From: Streptomyces sp. MNU76
Lineage (GTDB): Bacteria; Actinomycetota; Actinomycetes; Streptomycetales; Streptomycetaceae
Reading direction: 5' to 3'
NCBI RefSeq assembly: GCF_020982545.1
Contig: NZ_JAJKLK010000007.1
Coordinates: forward strand, 186,001-250,000
DNA length: 64,000 bases
How positions within the stretch are numbered: the stretch's first letter is position 1; every line of letters begins with the position of its first letter. The notes below the pieces were generated by a model. That model worked only from the letters and a program-made list of their open reading frames with translations. It was not told the origin of the DNA and did no database searches. Of the stretch, positions 50,981 through 59,813 are shown piece after piece. The translations under genes were made by a program, and so were the position numbers.

Positions 50981-53833
50981 CTAGGCGCTCTCCCCGGCCG
51001 ACGTCGCCTTCTTCGCAGCCGCCTTCTTCGCAGGAGCCGCCTTCTTCGCCGCGGCCGTCTTCGAAGAAGCGGCCTTCTTCGCGGCAGCGGTCTTCTTCGC
51101 CGGCGCGGCCTTCTTGGCGGCAGCCTTGGTCGCCGTCTTCTTCGCCGGCGCCTTCTTGGCCGTCTTCTTGGCGGGCCCCTTCGCCCGCTTCTCCGCCAGC
51201 AGTTCGAACCCGCGCTCGGGCGTGATCGCCTCCACGCTGTCCCCGGACCGCAGCGTCGCGTTGGTCTCGCCGTCGGTGACGTACGGGCCGAAGCGGCCGT
51301 CCTTCACCACGACCGGCTTCCCGCTGACGGGGTCCTCGCCCAGCTCCTTCAGCGGCGGCTTGGCGGCGGCCCGCCCGCGCTGCTTGGGCTGCGCGTAGAT
51401 GGCCAGCGCCTCTTCGAGGGTGATCGTGAAGAGCTGCTCCTCGGTCTGGAGCGAACGCGAGTCCGTGCCCTTCTTCAGATACGGCCCGTAGCGCCCGTTC
51501 TGCGCGGTGATCTCCTGGCCCTCCGCGTCGGCGCCGACGATCCGCGGCAGCGACATCAGCTTCAGGGCGTCGTCGAGGGTCACCGTGTCCAGGGACATGG
51601 ACTTGAACAGGGAGGCCGTGCGCGGCTTGACCGCGTTCTTGCCCGTCTTCGGGGTGCCCTCGGGGAGGATCTCCGTGACGTACGGCCCGTAGCGCCCGTC
51701 CTTGGCGACGATCTGGTGACCGGTCGCCGGGTCGGTGCCCAGCTCGAAGTCGCCGCTCGGCTTGGCGAGCAGTTCCTCCGCCAGCTCGACGCTCAGCTCG
51801 TCCGGCGCCAGGTCCTCGGGGATGTCGGCGCGCTGGTGCCCCTCGGAGTCCTTCTCGCCCCGCTCGATGTACGGGCCGTAGCGCCCGACGCGCAGCACGA
51901 TGCCGTTGCCGACGGGGAAGGAGGAGACCTCACGGGCGTCGATCGCGCCGAGGTCGGTGACCAGTTCCTTCAGGCCGCCGAGGTGGTCCCCGTCGCCGTT
52001 GCCGGCCTCGGCCGCCGTCGTGCCGCTGACGTCGGTGCCCTCGCCGAAGTAGAACCGCTTCAGCCACGGCACCGCCTGGGCCTCGCCGCGCGCGATGCGG
52101 TCGAGGTCGTCCTCCATCTTGGCGGTGAAGTCGTAGTCGACGAGCCGCCCGAAGTGCTTCTCCAGCAGGTTGACCACGGCGAAGCTCAGGAAGGACGGCA
52201 CGAGGGCCGTGCCCTTCTTGAACACATAACCCCGGTCGAGGATGGTGCCGATGATCGACGCGTACGTCGACGGGCGGCCGATCTCGCGCTCTTCGAGCTC
52301 CTTGACCAGCGACGCCTCGGTGTAGCGGGCCGGGGGCTTGGTGGCGTGCCCGTCGACCGTGATCTCCTGGGCGGAGAGCGGGTCGCCCTGGTTCACCTGC
52401 GGCAGCCGGCGCTCACGGTCGTCGAGCTCGGCGTTCGGGTCGTCGGCGCCCTCGACGTAGGCCTTGAGGAAGCCGTGGAAGGTGATCGTCTTGCCGGAGG
52501 CGCTGAACTCGGCGTCCCGGCCGTCGGAGGCGGTGCCGCCGATCTTGACGGTGACGCTGTTGCCCGTGGCGTCCTTCATCTGGGAGGCGACGGTCCGCTT
52601 CCAGATCAGCTCGTACAGCTTGAACTGGTCACCGGTCAGCCCGGTCTCCGCGGGCGTACGGAAACGGTCACCCGAGGGCCTGATCGCCTCGTGGGCCTCC
52701 TGCGCGTTCTTGACCTTCCCGGCGTACGTACGCGGCTGCGCCGGCAGGTAGTCGGCGCCGTACAGCTGGGTGACCTGGGCACGGGCGGCGGCCACGGCGG
52801 TTTCGCTGAGCGTCGTGGAGTCCGTACGCATATAGGTGATGAAGCCGTTCTCGTACAGCTTCTGCGCCACCTGCATGGTCGCCTTCGCCCCGAAGCCGAG
52901 CTTGCGCGAGGCCTCCTGCTGGAGCGTCGTCGTACGGAAGGGGGCGTACGGCGAGCGGCGGTACGGCTTGGACTCGACGGAGCGGACCGAGAAGCGGGTG
53001 TTCTCCAGGGCGGCGGCGAGCGCGCGAGCGTTTGCCTCGTCCAGGTGAAGAACGTTGGCGCCCTTGATCTGGCCGAGCGAGTCGAAGTCGCGACCCTGGG
53101 CGACGCGGCGGCCGTCCACGGACTGCAGGCGGGCGACCAGCGACGACGGGTCGGAGGCGTCACCGGCGCGGCCGGTCGCGAAGGTGCCGGTCAGGTCCCA
53201 GTACTCGGCCGAGCGGAAGGCGATCCGCTCCCGCTCCCGCTCCACGACGAGCCGGGTCGCGACGGACTGGACGCGGCCCGCCGACAGCCGCGGCATGACC
53301 TTCTTCCACAGGACCGGCGAGACCTCGTAGCCGTAGAGACGGTCGAGGATGCGGCGGGTCTCCTGGGCGTCGACGAGGCGCTGGTTCAGCTCGCGCGGGT
53401 TGGCGACGGCGGCCTGGATCGCGGCCTTGGTGATCTCGTGGAAGACCATCCGCTTGACCGGGACCTTGGGCTTGAGCACCTCCTGGAGGTGCCACGCGAT
53501 GGCCTCGCCCTCGCGGTCCTCATCGGTGGCGAGGAAGAGTTCGTCGGACTCCTTCAGCAGGTCCTTGAGCTTCCTGACCTGGGCCTTCTTGTCCGCGTTG
53601 ACCACGTAGATGGGCGCGAAGTCGTGCTCGACATCGACGCCGAGGCGGCGCACCTCGCCGGTGTACTGCTCGGGCACCTCCGCGGCGCCGTTGGGAAGGT
53701 CGCGGATGTGCCCCACGCTCGCCTCGACGATGTAGCCGGGGCCGAGATAGCCCTTGATCGTCTTCGCCTTGGCAGGCGACTCGACGATGACGAGTCGGCG
53801 GCCGCCCTTCGCGGTCTCGCTGGTCGGGGACAA
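50981..53833 (-). CDS. topA: DNA topoisomerase I
   Basis: The 950-residue type IA topoisomerase starts with the TOPRIM domain (RLVIVESPAKAKTIKGYLG). The active-site Tyr is in GFITYMRTDSTTLS near residue 330. Several C-terminal repeats of the type DGRYGPYV or NGRYGPYLKKG follow, ending in a Lys/Ala-rich tail (KKTAKKAPAKK and similar), as in other actinobacterial TopA, where the tail aids processivity. The start is a TTG at 53833 after GGAGAGAAG. It relaxes negative supercoils and is essential. Confidence 0.95.
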   Translation of the reverse strand: MSPTSETAKGGRRLVIVESPAKAKTIKGYLGPGYIVEASVGHIRDLPNGAAEVPEQYTGEVRRLGVDVEHDFAPIYVVNADKKAQVRKLKDLLKESDELFLATDEDREGEAIAWHLQEVLKPKVPVKRMVFHEITKAAIQAAVANPRELNQRLVDAQETRRILDRLYGYEVSPVLWKKVMPRLSAGRVQSVATRLVVERERERIAFRSAEYWDLTGTFATGRAGDASDPSSLVARLQSVDGRRVAQGRDFDSLGQIKGANVLHLDEANARALAAALENTRFSVRSVESKPYRRSPYAPFRTTTLQQEASRKLGFGAKATMQVAQKLYENGFITYMRTDSTTLSETAVAAARAQVTQLYGADYLPAQPRTYAGKVKNAQEAHEAIRPSGDRFRTPAETGLTGDQFKLYELIWKRTVASQMKDATGNSVTVKIGGTASDGRDAEFSASGKTITFHGFLKAYVEGADDPNAELDDRERRLPQVNQGDPLSAQEITVDGHATKPPARYTEASLVKELEEREIGRPSTYASIIGTILDRGYVFKKGTALVPSFLSFAVVNLLEKHFGRLVDYDFTAKMEDDLDRIARGEAQAVPWLKRFYFGEGTDVSGTTAAEAGNGDGDHLGGLKELVTDLGAIDAREVSSFPVGNGIVLRVGRYGPYIERGEKDSEGHQRADIPEDLAPDELSVELAEELLAKPSGDFELGTDPATGHQIVAKDGRYGPYVTEILPEGTPKTGKNAVKPRTASLFKSMSLDTVTLDDALKLMSLPRIVGADAEGQEITAQNGRYGPYLKKGTDSRSLQTEEQLFTITLEEALAIYAQPKQRGRAAAKPPLKELGEDPVSGKPVVVKDGRFGPYVTDGETNATLRSGDSVEAITPERGFELLAEKRAKGPAKKTAKKAPAKKTATKAAAKKAAPAKKTAAAKKAASSKTAAAKKAAPAKKAAAKKATSAGESA

Positions 53834-54145
53834 CTTCGCTCTTCTCTCCGGTCGACGCTGGGTCTCCCCAGGCTTGCGTCCCGGGGCGGGCGACCCCTTG
53901 AGGCCGCCCGCCTCGCACGGGGCTCGGCGGTCGGCCCGGGGGTCGGGTCATGCTGACGCTGCGGAGTGTGACGGTACATCCCGCCCCCGTGTCAAACGGG
54001 AAAAGCCCGCAACGGCCACTCGAACGGTAACCCGACTACCGCCATTCCTGCCGCCCGGCGTCCTCAGCGATCCGTTCGGGGCCTATGCGGAGGGTCACAT
54101 CACGGTTACCCCGCTCGCCCGTCGGCCCCGGCTCCCCGCGCCCGC
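53834..54145. other. topA upstream region, no gene seen
   Basis: The 312 bases before topA should hold its promoter. I saw no ORF with coding character and no clear repeat. Confidence 0.4.
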
Positions 54146-54343
54146 TCAGACGCGGGTGAGGCACCACGTGGCGAGCACCAGGGCGGTGACCGCGGTGACG
54201 CTCGCGAGGGTCGCCGACATCGCGGGACGCACCCCCTGCGCGACCGGCTCGCCGAGGCGCAACCGGTGCACGGTCCACAGCATCAGTCCGCCCCCGAACA
54301 GGGCGAACACCACTCCTACGAAGATCGCCGGACCGCTCTCCAT
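54146..54343 (-). CDS. 65-residue membrane protein
   Basis: The small protein has two hydrophobic helices (PAIFVGVVFALFGGGLMLW and MSATLASVTAVTALVLATW) separated by a basic loop. GGAGG lies about seven bases before ATG 54343. It sits between topA and the kinase gene on the same strand, in a place conserved in the core block as I recall it. The function is unknown. Confidence 0.6.
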   Translation of the reverse strand: MESGPAIFVGVVFALFGGGLMLWTVHRLRLGEPVAQGVRPAMSATLASVTAVTALVLATWCLTRV

Positions 54344-54441
54344 GTCCCGTCCTCCCACCCCTCGACTGCCCAGGGACGGGAGGCTGGCACGGACGGGAAG
54401 CGGGCGCACGAACCCGAGGTGAACGTGAGGCGTCCGGACTC

Positions 54442-56810
54442 TCAGACCGAGCCGGGCGTGGGTATCTTGCCGGTCGTCTGCGACATGTCGGCGTTGCGCA
54501 CCGTGCACACCACTATGTTGAAGCCCTTCTTCCACTCCTCTTCTGCGGAGACCCATCCCGACACGATCAGGTCAGCTCCGGGCGCCCAACTCGACTCGAA
54601 CCTGTTGGTGCACAGCTTTCCGCCTTCGGCGAGGGCACCGGCGAAGGTCATGTTGTCGGGCGCCTGCACCGATCCGACGACCTGGTCGGTGTGCGCTTCG
54701 GCACAGTCGGTCAGCGGGGCGTCGTACCCCTCGTCCTCCCTGATGGCGTAGTCCCAGCAGTCACCGACGGCCATCTGCGTGGGCCACAGGTTCATGCCCA
54801 CGTCACGGAGTCGGCCCACCTCGCCGCCGATCGGGACGTGCTTGCCGAGGACGAGACACGCCGTACCGCCCTTGGCCGCGGTGAAGCCCTCCTTCGTCGG
54901 GATCAGCGCGTAGACGCCCGCGTCGGGCAGGGCCTCGGCCAGCGCGTCGGCCTGGCCGGCGCAGCGCTGCTCTCCGCTGGCCTTGGCCTCGGCGGGGTCC
55001 GACGCCGTCGCTATCGCCACGACCTGACCGTCCGGCCAGTCCTCGTCGCAGTCCACCACGCCGAGGTCGGGCACCGAGTCGAACGCCGTCCCCGTCCAGA
55101 CGGCCTTGACGCAGTCCCCCACTTCCAGCGCCTTCTTGAGGGCCGCCCGCTTGCCGTACGGGTACTCCGACGTCGGCGACGACAACGGGCCCGGACTGTC
55201 GGAGGGCTTGGGGTCCGGGCCGCCCGACAGGTTCACCGCGGCCCAGGTGCCGCCGCCCGCCGCGAGCAGCACGGCGACCACGATCGCGACGACCGCCCCC
55301 GCGGGCGTCCTGCGCCGCGGTCCGCCGGGCGGCGGTGGGCTCCCTGCCGTGAGGGTCGGGAATCCCGCGTTCCCCGGAGGCGTGGCGCCGCCACCGCCGT
55401 ACGGCGCCGAGGCGTTGGCCGCGTACGGCAGCGACTGGTTGCCGACGCTGCCGCCGTACCCGGGTGGCTGAGCGCCTCCGCCTCCGCCTCCGTACGCCGA
55501 CGGCGGGCCACCGGGGGCGCCCGCGTAGGGCGTGGACGGGCGGCCCCCGTACGGGTTGTAGCTGTCGTAGGGGCTGCGCGGCTGCTGTCCCCGCTGCCAC
55601 GGGTCGTACGGCGAAGGGCCGCCCGGTGTCGCACCCGGCGTGGACGGGCCACCGGCGGGAGTGTTCGGGGCGTTCGGCGACGAGGGCGTGCCGGGGGTGT
55701 GCGGGACCCCGGGGTGTACGGCGTGTGGGGTGGGCCAGGCGTGTCGGGCGTGCCCCGAGGCCGTGCTGCCCGGCGGCGACGTACCCGGGGGCGCGCTCGC
55801 GACGTACCCCGGAGGCGCGCCGGGAGTGCCGGGGTCGCGGGGTCCCCGGCGTCCCGGGGGCGCCGGGGTGCGGGGAGCGGGTCCGAAGGCGCCGGGTGCC
55901 GAGGCGGGGTGGCGCCCCAGCCCGGCGGGGTCGGCTCGGCGCCCGAGGCGGCCACTCGCTCCAGGCCGCGTGCCGCGGCCTCCGGCGAGAGTCGGCGCAC
56001 GGGGTCCTTGATGAGCAACCCGTGCAGGACGGGGGCGAGTTCACCGGCGCGGGCGGGCGGCGCCGGCTCCTCCCCGAGCAGGGCTGTCAGCGTCGCGTAC
56101 TCGCCGTGCCGGTCGAAGGGGCCGCGGCCCTCGACCGCCGCGTACAGCGTGGCGCCGAGCGAGAACAGGTCGGCGGCCGGGGTCGGCGGCTCGCCCCGGG
56201 CCCGCTCGGGCGCCAGATACCCGGGCGTGCCGAGGATTCCGGCGGTGGCGGTGAGCCGGGGTTCGCGGGACTCCGGCTGGAGCGCGATGCCGTAGTCGGT
56301 GAGCAGCACGCGCGCGTAGGGGTCGCCCGAGGCGTCGGCCGCGAGCAGGATGTTGGCCGGCTTCACGTCCCGGTGGAGTATGCCGATGCGGTGCCCCGCC
56401 GTGAGCGCGTCGAGGACGGCGAGCCCGACCCGGGCGACCTGCTCGGGCGAGAGCGGCCCTCGCTGCCGTACGACCGCCTGGAGGTCGATCGCGTCCGGCA
56501 CGTACTCCATGACGATCCACGGCAGGCCCTCGTGGAGCACCACGTCGTGGACCGTGGCCACATGGGGATGGCCACGCAGCCGCGCGGCGTGCCGGGCCTC
56601 GCTGCGGGCCCGGGCGATCCGCTGGGCGGGCTCGGTCGCGTCCAGCGGGACGTCGGGCAGGGAGATCTCCTTCATGGAGACCTCGCAGGCCAACTCCTCG
56701 TCGTGCGCGAGCCAGACCCGGCCCATACCGCCCGCGCCCAGGGTGCGCAGCAGTCGGTACCGGTCGTTGATGATCCTGCCCCGACCCTGCTCCGGCGTAT
56801 CCCCCGCCAT
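54442..56810 (-). CDS. membrane Ser/Thr protein kinase, apparent frameshift in the linker
   Basis: The N-terminal part is a bacterial Ser/Thr kinase: LLRTLGAGGMGRVWLA, catalytic HRDVKPANILL near residue 145, DYGIA for DFG and GTPGYLAPERARG. After PTPPGWGATP the kinase frame becomes Arg-rich nonsense, while the adjacent frame reads a Pro/Gly/Tyr-rich linker, one membrane helix (AVVAIVVAVLLAAGGGTWAA) and an outer Cys-containing domain (GDCWDYAIREDEGYDAPLTD) down to 54442. One extra base near the GGGG at 55906-55909 would join them. The intact form would be a one-pass receptor-type kinase of about 790 residues. Confidence 0.75.
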
Positions 56811-57041
56811 CGCGATCCCCCGATCCCCCAGAGACAGCGCGTGCCTCCCCCGAGGACACGTCGAATCCGTCTCTTGAAAATAGCTTCGCACGCACCACTG
56901 ACAGGAGCCCTTTTACGGACCAATCCAGACAGAGGAGGCACATGCGTCTCAGAGGTGCGAACCAGCCCCGCCCATCACGGGAACGGGCGCCGCGCGGGGT
57001 ACCGGTCCCGTCATCGGACGGTCCGGAAACCGTCACCGGGT

Positions 57042-57069
57042 GCGAGGGAGCCCGGACGGGCTCCCTCGC
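57042..57069 (-). terminator. hairpin after the methyltransferase gene
   Basis: GCGAGGGAGCCC and GGGCTCCCTCGC form a perfect 12-bp stem with a GGAC loop, 25 bases past the methyltransferase stop. Confidence 0.85.
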
Positions 57070-57094
57070 CGGTGCGGGACCGGTGCGGGGCGGA

Positions 57095-58627
57095 TCACCG
57101 AGCCGGTTCGAGGAACCCCTGTTCGACGAGGAGGCGGATCTGGACCGGCGTCCGGTCACGCAGGGCCACCGGGTCTTCGCCGACGAGTTGGGCGATGGCG
57201 TCCAGAATCCGCCCCGCGCTGAGCGTGCCGTCGCACACACCAGCGAATCCCGCGCCCACCGTGTCCACCTTCGTGGCCCGGCGCATTCCACGGTTCTGAC
57301 GCAGCACCACATGCTCGGGGTCCTCGGCGCCGGGCAGCCCGACCTGCTCCTGGACGACCTCGGCGGTGAGCCGGAAGTGCGCCTCCAGGAGCGCCGCGTC
57401 GTCGTTCGCCCGCAGGTAGTCGACGCGCGCGAAGTGCTGCCGCACCGCCTCACCGAGCGGCTGTTCGACCGGATGCGGCCACTCCTCCAGGGTGATCGAG
57501 GGCTCCGACTCCGCCGCGGCCGACTTCCGCAGCGTGATCCACCCGAACCCGACGCCCTTCACCTTCCGCGCCTCGAACTCGTCGAGCCACGCGTCGTACC
57601 GCGCCTGGTACTCGGCCACGTCACCGCGGTGGTCGCCCGCGTCCCGCAGCCACAACTCCGCGTACTGCGTGACGTCCTGGACCTCGCGCTGCACGATCCA
57701 CGCGTCGCAGCCGCGCGGCACCCACGACCTGAGCCGCTCCTGCCAGTCCTCCCCCTCCACGTGCTGCCAGTTGGCGAGGAACTGCGCGTACCCGCCCTCG
57801 TTCAACCGCTCACCCGCCTGCGAGACGAGCGTGCGGCACAGGTCGTCCCCGCCCATCCCGCCGTCGCGGTACGTCAGCCGGGCACCGGGCGAGATCACGA
57901 ACGGCGGATTCGACACGATGAGGTCGTACGTCTCGTCCGCCCCGACCGGCTCGAAGAGCGAACCCTCCCGCAGTTCGGCGGCGCGGGCTCCGGACAGCGC
58001 CAGCGTGAGCGCCGTGATGTGCAGCGCACGCGGGTTGAGATCGGTCGCCGTCACGCGCGTGGCGTGCTGCGCGGCGTGCAGGGCCTGGATGCCGGAGCCG
58101 GTCCCGAGGTCGAGGGCGGCGGCGACGGGCGTCCGTACGGTGATCCCGGCCAGCGTCGTGGACGCTCCGCCGACCCCCAGCACGACGCCCTCGTCCCGGC
58201 TCCCGATCCCGCCGGCCCCACCGACCGCGCACCCCAGGTCGGAGACGATGAACCAGTCCTCGCCGCCGGGGCCGCCGTACGGCCGGACGTCGACGGTGGC
58301 GGCGATCTCGTCCCCGTCGTCACCGACGCGGACGAGCCAGCCGCTCTCGACGCACGCGTCGACAGGCAGCACGCCCTCCACGCGCGCGCGTACGACCGGC
58401 TCCTGCAACAGGAACAGCCGGACCAGCGCCTCCAGCGCCGTCTCCCCCCGTGTCGCCCTCAGCGCGGGCACGACCTCGCTCCGCGCGAGGGCCGCGTACG
58501 CGGGCGCACCGAGCAGTTCGAGCAGCCCGTCGGCGGTGAACTCGGCCCCGAGCAAGGCCTCCCGCAACCGAGCGGCGACATCGGACCGATCAACAGAGGG
58601 CAGCGAAGACAGCCTGGAGTCACTCAC
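57095..58627 (-). CDS. SAM-dependent methyltransferase with NPPF motif
   Basis: The 510-residue protein has a central class I methyltransferase domain: motif I ALDLGTGSGIQAL, then TATDLNPRALHI and the NPPF box in LIVSNPPFVISPG. NPPF/NPPY enzymes methylate amide or exocyclic amino nitrogens, for example Gln in release factors or bases in rRNA. A 150-residue N-terminal and a 170-residue C-terminal domain flank it. Members of this actinobacterial group are uncharacterised as far as I know. It stands alone with its own terminator. Confidence 0.8.
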   Translation of the reverse strand: MSDSRLSSLPSVDRSDVAARLREALLGAEFTADGLLELLGAPAYAALARSEVVPALRATRGETALEALVRLFLLQEPVVRARVEGVLPVDACVESGWLVRVGDDGDEIAATVDVRPYGGPGGEDWFIVSDLGCAVGGAGGIGSRDEGVVLGVGGASTTLAGITVRTPVAAALDLGTGSGIQALHAAQHATRVTATDLNPRALHITALTLALSGARAAELREGSLFEPVGADETYDLIVSNPPFVISPGARLTYRDGGMGGDDLCRTLVSQAGERLNEGGYAQFLANWQHVEGEDWQERLRSWVPRGCDAWIVQREVQDVTQYAELWLRDAGDHRGDVAEYQARYDAWLDEFEARKVKGVGFGWITLRKSAAAESEPSITLEEWPHPVEQPLGEAVRQHFARVDYLRANDDAALLEAHFRLTAEVVQEQVGLPGAEDPEHVVLRQNRGMRRATKVDTVGAGFAGVCDGTLSAGRILDAIAQLVGEDPVALRDRTPVQIRLLVEQGFLEPAR

Positions 58628-58997
58628 ACCGCCCAGCGTAACCGCGCCCCACGACCCGCCCCGGCCGCACGCACCCCGCGTTCTTTCCCTTCCGCAGCCG
58701 CCCGCCCGTCGCAGCTACCGCTCTCGGCGCGGTTCACCCACGTCCCTCGACGCAGCCTCGCCTGCGGCCCTCGGCGTGGCCTCAGCTGCGGCCCTCGACG
58801 CCGTCCTAGCTGCGCCCACCCGTGCCGCCGCCGTCCTCGCTGCGGGCAGTCGTGCCGCTGGGGCGGCACGGTGGCGCAGCGGCACCTCGCCACCGCCGAG
58901 CGCCAGATCCGCCCCGGCCCACCCCACCCACAGTCCCGCGACCCCGGACGCCCGTTCAAGCCCGCCCCAGCTCGTCCCTACCGGCCGAGAGCGCCCG

Positions 58998-59588
58998 TCA
59001 GCCCTCCGAAGGAACAGCCGGCACCGAAGCCTCACCGGAGGTGTTCGCGGACTTGCAGCTCTGCTGTTCGGCCATCGCCTGCCCGACCTCCCCCTTCTCC
59101 AGCTCCTTCAACGCGTCGCTCCCGGTCTTGCTCAGCTTCTCCAGCTCCGTCGCGACCCCTTCGAGCCCGTCCGCGAACTTCGCCTGGTCCTTGATGTTCA
59201 GGGCGTCCGACTTCTTCTTCAGCTCCCCGTACGCCGTGGACAGCTGGTTCAGCTCGGCCACCGCGGCCTTCTGCTTCTTCTCGCCGTCCTCGACGTTCGG
59301 CGCCCCAGCCTGCTGAATGGCCGTCGCCATCGCCTTGTAGGCGTCGGAGATGTCCTGGAAGCCCTGGGAGTCGGCCTTCTGCACGTCCGCCGGCGCGCTG
59401 TCGTCCGAGGTCTCCTTCTGGATCGAGGCGTTGGCCGCCGCGATCTTCTTGATCTGCGGCTGCACCGAGTCGCAGACCTCCTTGGCCCAGGAGTTCAGCT
59501 TGTCGTTCGTCTCGTCGCCGCTGCAGCCGGACAGCGCCAGTACCAGTACCGCACCGCCGGACAGTGCGGCCGCGAGCTTCTTGTTCAC
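58998..59588 (-). CDS. small lipoprotein with helical coiled-coil body
   Basis: The 196-residue protein begins with a lipoprotein signal (VNKKLAAALSGGAVLVLALSGCSG), given here in two parts: the basic start VNKKLAAAL and the lipobox LALSGC. The mature part is helical and rich in Lys, Ala and Gln, with one Cys near the C-terminus (QQSCKSAN). GTG 59588 is preferred because GGAAGGG lies nine bases upstream; an in-frame ATG at 59606 is the alternative. It is probably anchored on the outer face of the membrane. The function is unknown. Confidence 0.75.
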   Translation of the reverse strand: MNKKLAAALSGGAVLVLALSGCSGDETNDKLNSWAKEVCDSVQPQIKKIAAANASIQKETSDDSAPADVQKADSQGFQDISDAYKAMATAIQQAGAPNVEDGEKKQKAAVAELNQLSTAYGELKKKSDALNIKDQAKFADGLEGVATELEKLSKTGSDALKELEKGEVGQAMAEQQSCKSANTSGEASVPAVPSEG

Positions 59589-59730
59589 CGGATTGGTCCC
59601 TTCCATGGCTCTCGGCCCCGGAACATACACGCCGAAGGGGAGCCACCTGTGTGCCGAGCACCCCTGCTGCACCCTTTTGTAACCATTTGCACCAAGAGAG
59701 AGAAGGCTCACGGGCACCCCCGGCACGGCC

Positions 59731-59778
59731 AAGGGGCGGACGGCCGACGCGTCAACACGCGCCGTCCGCCCGCCCCTT
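59731..59778 (-). terminator. hairpin after hppA
   Basis: AAGGGGCGGACGGC and the complement of its sequence near 59762-59778 (GCCGTCCGCC then CCCCTT) pair with a 4-base bulge. It lies 36 bases beyond the hppA stop. Confidence 0.6.
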
Positions 59779-59813
59779 GAGCTGGCCCCTGGCAGAGCCG
59801 GTCGTAGGACCGT

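Noticed and set aside
47493..50984. 1163-codon plus-strand open frame opposite tmk
   Set aside because: Its product is Arg/Gly/Pro/His-rich and it exactly mirrors the well-supported tmk frame; GC-rich antisense frames stay open by chance.
56942..57110. Small plus-strand ORF with a strong AGAGGAGG before ATG 56942
   Set aside because: The frame runs antisense into the methyltransferase and across its terminator, and the first 50 residues show no conserved-looking pattern; a leader peptide cannot be excluded.
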